NCBI GenBank assembly: GCA_001829415.1 | Contig: MIBE01000006.1 | Span: 863 to 43,484 of the forward strand | Length of the DNA: 42,622 nt | From: Spirochaetes bacterium GWF1_51_8 | GTDB lineage: Bacteria > Spirochaetota > Brevinematia > Brevinematales > GWF1-51-8 | Direction of reading: 5' to 3' | Shown here: piece by piece, positions 40,139-42,622 of the stretch | Layout of the letters: every line of letters begins with the position of its first letter | Numbering within the stretch: position 1 is the stretch's first letter | Program-made: the position numbers and the translations under genes | The notes under the pieces: model-generated | Database searches by the model: none | The model's input: only the letters and a program-made list of their open reading frames with translations | Told to the model about the DNA's origin: nothing

Positions 40139-41923
40139 ATGGAAGCGAATACTCATGGCGACATCTTCTTGCAAGCGATGGAGAAAGAATCGGTAAAGGA
40201 CACTGAGTCCGAGGGCCCGTTACGACCGGGCGTGGTCATCTCAGTGGACAGCAACGTAGTCTTTCTCGAAATGGGAGGCAAATCCGAGGTTGTAGTACCT
40301 TTGGAAGAGTTTGAAAAAGCTCCCGCAGTCGGAGACAAGATCGATGTTGTACTGACCGGCGACCGCCGCGACGGGGTTCCTATCGCTTCCAAGACCCGCG
40401 CCGAACGGATGGGGATTTTCGACAATCTCCGTGACGCCATCAAGAACGAATTGCCGGTCAAGGGGACTGTCAAGGAAATGGTCGTCCGCGACAACATCCC
40501 GAAGGGCTTCATGGTCGATCTCGGCGGCGACATCAAGGCGTTCGTACCCTATTCCCATATCGATACCAAGCGTTACGATAAACCCGAAGATATCATCGGT
40601 CAGAAGTTCGACTTCGTGATCCTTGAAAAGCGCGGCGCGAGTATTACCGTATCCCGCCGTGTCTATCTCCAGAAGACAGTGAAGAAACTCTACGCGAAGT
40701 TCTTCGAAGACCATCAGGTGAACGATATAGTCAACGGTACGGTCGAGGAGATCGACCAGAACTTCATTATCCTGAATGTCGAAGGCATTAAGGCGTTTTT
40801 ACATATCTCCGATTTCTCATGGAAATACCTGAGCGACTTCCGCGGCGTGGTCAAATACGGCGACCCGATGGAAGTACAGATCATTTCCTTAGACAAGACG
40901 AAAGATTCGGTCAAGGTCGGTAAGAAGCAGCTTCTCCCGAACCCGTGGGACGGAGTCGAAAATAAGTACTCTATCGGCGATGTCGTCAACGGTAAGGTCG
41001 TGCATTTCCGCAAGGAAGGCGCGGTGGTGGAAGTGGAGGAAGGCATCGAAGCGTTCCTGCATGTCTCCGAAATCTCGTGGACTCAGCGTATCCGCGACCC
41101 GAAAAAGTTCCTCAAGAAAGGCGCATTAGTTGAAGTGAAAATAAAGTCGATCGATACCGAACGCCGCAGAATGGACGTGTCGTTACGCGACCTCCAGGAA
41201 AATCCGTGGCATGACGCGGAAGGCCGTTACCCCAGAGGCAAAAAGCTCCACGGGACGGTTTCTTCTATTCTCGATTTCGGGGTATTCGTTAAGTTCGAGG
41301 ACGGGATCGAAGGTATTCTCCGTAAAGAAGACGTGGACTGGCTTGATTCGGGTGTCGAACTGAAGGACCGTTTCAAGAAGGGCGACGAGATCGACGTAGT
41401 CGTACTGTCTATCGAGCCCGGGCGCGAACGTCTCCGCCTCGGCATCAAACAGCTTTCCGACAATCCTCTCCAGACCTTCGCGATGAACTACCCGAAGAAC
41501 TCGGTAGTCGAAGGGACGGTCAAATCGGTGCAGGAACATGGTGTCGTGGTCGCTCTCGAGAACAATCTCGAAGGCTTTATCCACATCTCAAATCTCGATA
41601 AAAACGATGTCGAGAAAACCGACGGTGTAGTGAAAGAGGGCGAAAAAATCCGCGCGGTCATCCGTTATGTGGATGTCGTGAAAGGTAAGATAGAACTCAG
41701 CCGCAAAGACCTGATGCAGGCCGAAGAGCAAAAAGAATTTCAGAAATACATGGCTACCGATTCTCATACGACAGGCGCGTTCTCGACCACGATGGGTTCG
41801 TTACTGGCCGACCAGTTCAAGGGATTGAAGATCGGCGAAGAAAAGAAGGCCGCCCCCGCTGAGACTAAGAAAAAGAGCGCTAAAGCATCGAAAGAAACGG
41901 AGAAGAAGAATGAGCAAGAGTAG
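40139..41923 (+). CDS. rpsA: 30S ribosomal protein S1
   Basis: A 594-residue S1 with six S1 RNA-binding domains at about 28-85, 105-175, 193-262, 280-350, 366-436 and 450-525. The later domains are canonical (VVNGKVVHFRKEGAVVEVEE, EAFLHVSEISW, KLHGTVSSILDFGVFVKFED, and VEGTVKSVQEHGVVVALENN), while the first two are more diverged, as expected for S1 domains that bind the ribosome. A Lys/Ala/Glu-rich tail (about 540-594) ends the protein. S1 binds mRNA leaders and unwinds them at initiation, which matters for the structured leaders described here. AGGAAC precedes the ATG. Its end overlaps the next gene. Confidence 0.95.
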   Translation: MEANTHGDIFLQAMEKESVKDTESEGPLRPGVVISVDSNVVFLEMGGKSEVVVPLEEFEKAPAVGDKIDVVLTGDRRDGVPIASKTRAERMGIFDNLRDAIKNELPVKGTVKEMVVRDNIPKGFMVDLGGDIKAFVPYSHIDTKRYDKPEDIIGQKFDFVILEKRGASITVSRRVYLQKTVKKLYAKFFEDHQVNDIVNGTVEEIDQNFIILNVEGIKAFLHISDFSWKYLSDFRGVVKYGDPMEVQIISLDKTKDSVKVGKKQLLPNPWDGVENKYSIGDVVNGKVVHFRKEGAVVEVEEGIEAFLHVSEISWTQRIRDPKKFLKKGALVEVKIKSIDTERRRMDVSLRDLQENPWHDAEGRYPRGKKLHGTVSSILDFGVFVKFEDGIEGILRKEDVDWLDSGVELKDRFKKGDEIDVVVLSIEPGRERLRLGIKQLSDNPLQTFAMNYPKNSVVEGTVKSVQEHGVVVALENNLEGFIHISNLDKNDVEKTDGVVKEGEKIRAVIRYVDVVKGKIELSRKDLMQAEEQKEFQKYMATDSHTTGAFSTTMGSLLADQFKGLKIGEEKKAAPAETKKKSAKASKETEKKNEQE

Positions 41924-42622
41924 GCCTATGTCAGCCGATCCGATTGTCAAAGAGAAATCCCTTTTTGAAAAATTTGTCGAGTTTGTCAATAGCAATACCC
42001 GTGGTCTGTTTATTGCGTTTATCGCGATCCTCGTTGGCGGAGTATTCCTCTATCTGTATCTTCAGAATAGAAGTAAAGACGACGACACCGCCACCCAGAT
42101 ATACGATGTCGCTGTGCTGACTATCGAACAGCTTCGTTATGTCACCAACGAGCAGCAGCGCGGGATGATCTATGTTCAGCAGGTCTCGAACCTGAACGGG
42201 CTGATCCAGCAGTATCCGGACGCGACCGCTTCTCTCCGGGCGAGACTCTATATCGCCAATCTTTATATCGAGAGGGCAGTGCTCCAGACAGACCTCGATA
42301 ACGCGCAGAAGAACCAGATCATCATGATCGCGATGGAGCTTTACCAGGCCGTTAACGATAAGGCAACGACCGATTTTTACCGCGCCCTCGGGACACTCGG
42401 CCTTGCCTACTGCTACGAACTGAACAACCAGATCGATATGGCGATCGCGAAGTACCAGACTGTCATCGATAAATACGGTAAGGAAGGTTTTACCCCTTAC
42501 GCCATGATCGGTATGGCGCAGAATCTCGAGATCAAGCAGGATGTCAACGGCGCGATCAATCTCTACCGTCAGGTAGCCGACAACTTTACCAACTCGCAAT
42601 GGAAGAAATACGCGAAGGCGAA
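41910..42622 (+). CDS. membrane-anchored TPR-like protein (partial, runs off the window)
   Basis: An open frame from the ATG at 41910 (overlapping the rpsA end by 14 bases) to the window edge, at least 237 codons. A second ATG at 41928 is an equally good start. After a charged N-terminus there is one membrane span (about 31-53, GLFIAFIAILVGGVFLYLYL), then a soluble helical part with TPR-like units (GLIQQYPDATASLRARLYIA, ALGTLGLAYCYELNNQIDMA, AKYQTVIDKYGKEGFTPYAM). This arrangement is like YfgM/BamD-type periplasmic TPR proteins with one anchor. Coupling to rpsA suggests steady expression. The C-terminus is unknown. Confidence 0.8.
   Translation, partial: MSKSRPMSADPIVKEKSLFEKFVEFVNSNTRGLFIAFIAILVGGVFLYLYLQNRSKDDDTATQIYDVAVLTIEQLRYVTNEQQRGMIYVQQVSNLNGLIQQYPDATASLRARLYIANLYIERAVLQTDLDNAQKNQIIMIAMELYQAVNDKATTDFYRALGTLGLAYCYELNNQIDMAIAKYQTVIDKYGKEGFTPYAMIGMAQNLEIKQDVNGAINLYRQVADNFTNSQWKKYAKA

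Overview
The window is about 42.6 kb of a bacterial chromosome, GC-rich overall with a few AT-rich patches. It looks like a diderm of spirochaete type. The run ispE, spoVG, tRNA-Gln, prs, rplY, pth, tilS, hpt, ftsH resembles the spoVG/rplY/pth/tilS/ftsH block I know from Borrelia and its relatives. Lipoprotein signal peptides, a probable outer-membrane beta-barrel protein and a FlgH-like exported protein fit that view. The phylum is an inference; no rRNA or other decisive marker is present.

Layout. (1) 1-13842, plus strand, housekeeping: the tail of an ABC ATPase, ilvE, ispE, spoVG, tRNA-Gln(UUG), prs, rplY, pth, tilS, hpt and ftsH up to a clear terminator at 8562-8587. Then come a DUF1844 protein, a MoxR ATPase, the FlgH-like protein, dxs and a GAF-GGDEF diguanylate cyclase. 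ispE and dxs belong to the MEP isoprenoid pathway; prs makes the PRPP that hpt uses. Many genes overlap by ATGA or GTGA, which suggests translational coupling. (2) 13843-21302, accessory: a PNPOx-like protein and a small Cys-containing protein, then a GIY-YIG nuclease gene tightly bracketed by members of one short repeat family. Next are galT, a CDF metal exporter lying between 16-bp direct repeats, and a tandem family of multi-membrane-span proteins (four genes plus one broken copy). (3) 21331-24655, minus strand: arsC, a 7TMR-DISM/SpoIIE-type phosphatase, and a zinc class II aldolase. (4) 24879-28854, plus strand: an AT-rich type III restriction-modification pair. (5) 28912-31903, minus strand: a Fur-family regulator with znuA, znuC and znuB. 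(6) 32019-37964: an RRM protein, a beta-barrel-like protein, a GNAT enzyme, a lone ABC ATPase, and a receiver protein with two histidine kinases. (7) 38104-42622, plus strand: a beta-propeller lipoprotein, a secreted protein, rpsA, and the start of a membrane-anchored TPR-like protein running off the end.

The most interesting unexplained signal is a roughly 100-nt conserved element found three times (15656-15756 plus, 24674-24775 minus, 30482-30628 minus). Each copy lies directly upstream of the ribosome-binding site of a gene on the same strand: galT, the class II aldolase and znuC. All share an identical 18-nt core, a hairpin around it, and a TTCCT stretch that could pair with the Shine-Dalgarno sequence. 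GalT enzymes and class II aldolases commonly bind zinc and ZnuC belongs to zinc uptake, so a zinc-linked leader RNA is a testable idea; a mobile miniature element is the main alternative. Other items for a second look are the GIY-YIG gene with its repeat family, the CDF cassette, and the repeated internal deletions in the membrane-protein family.
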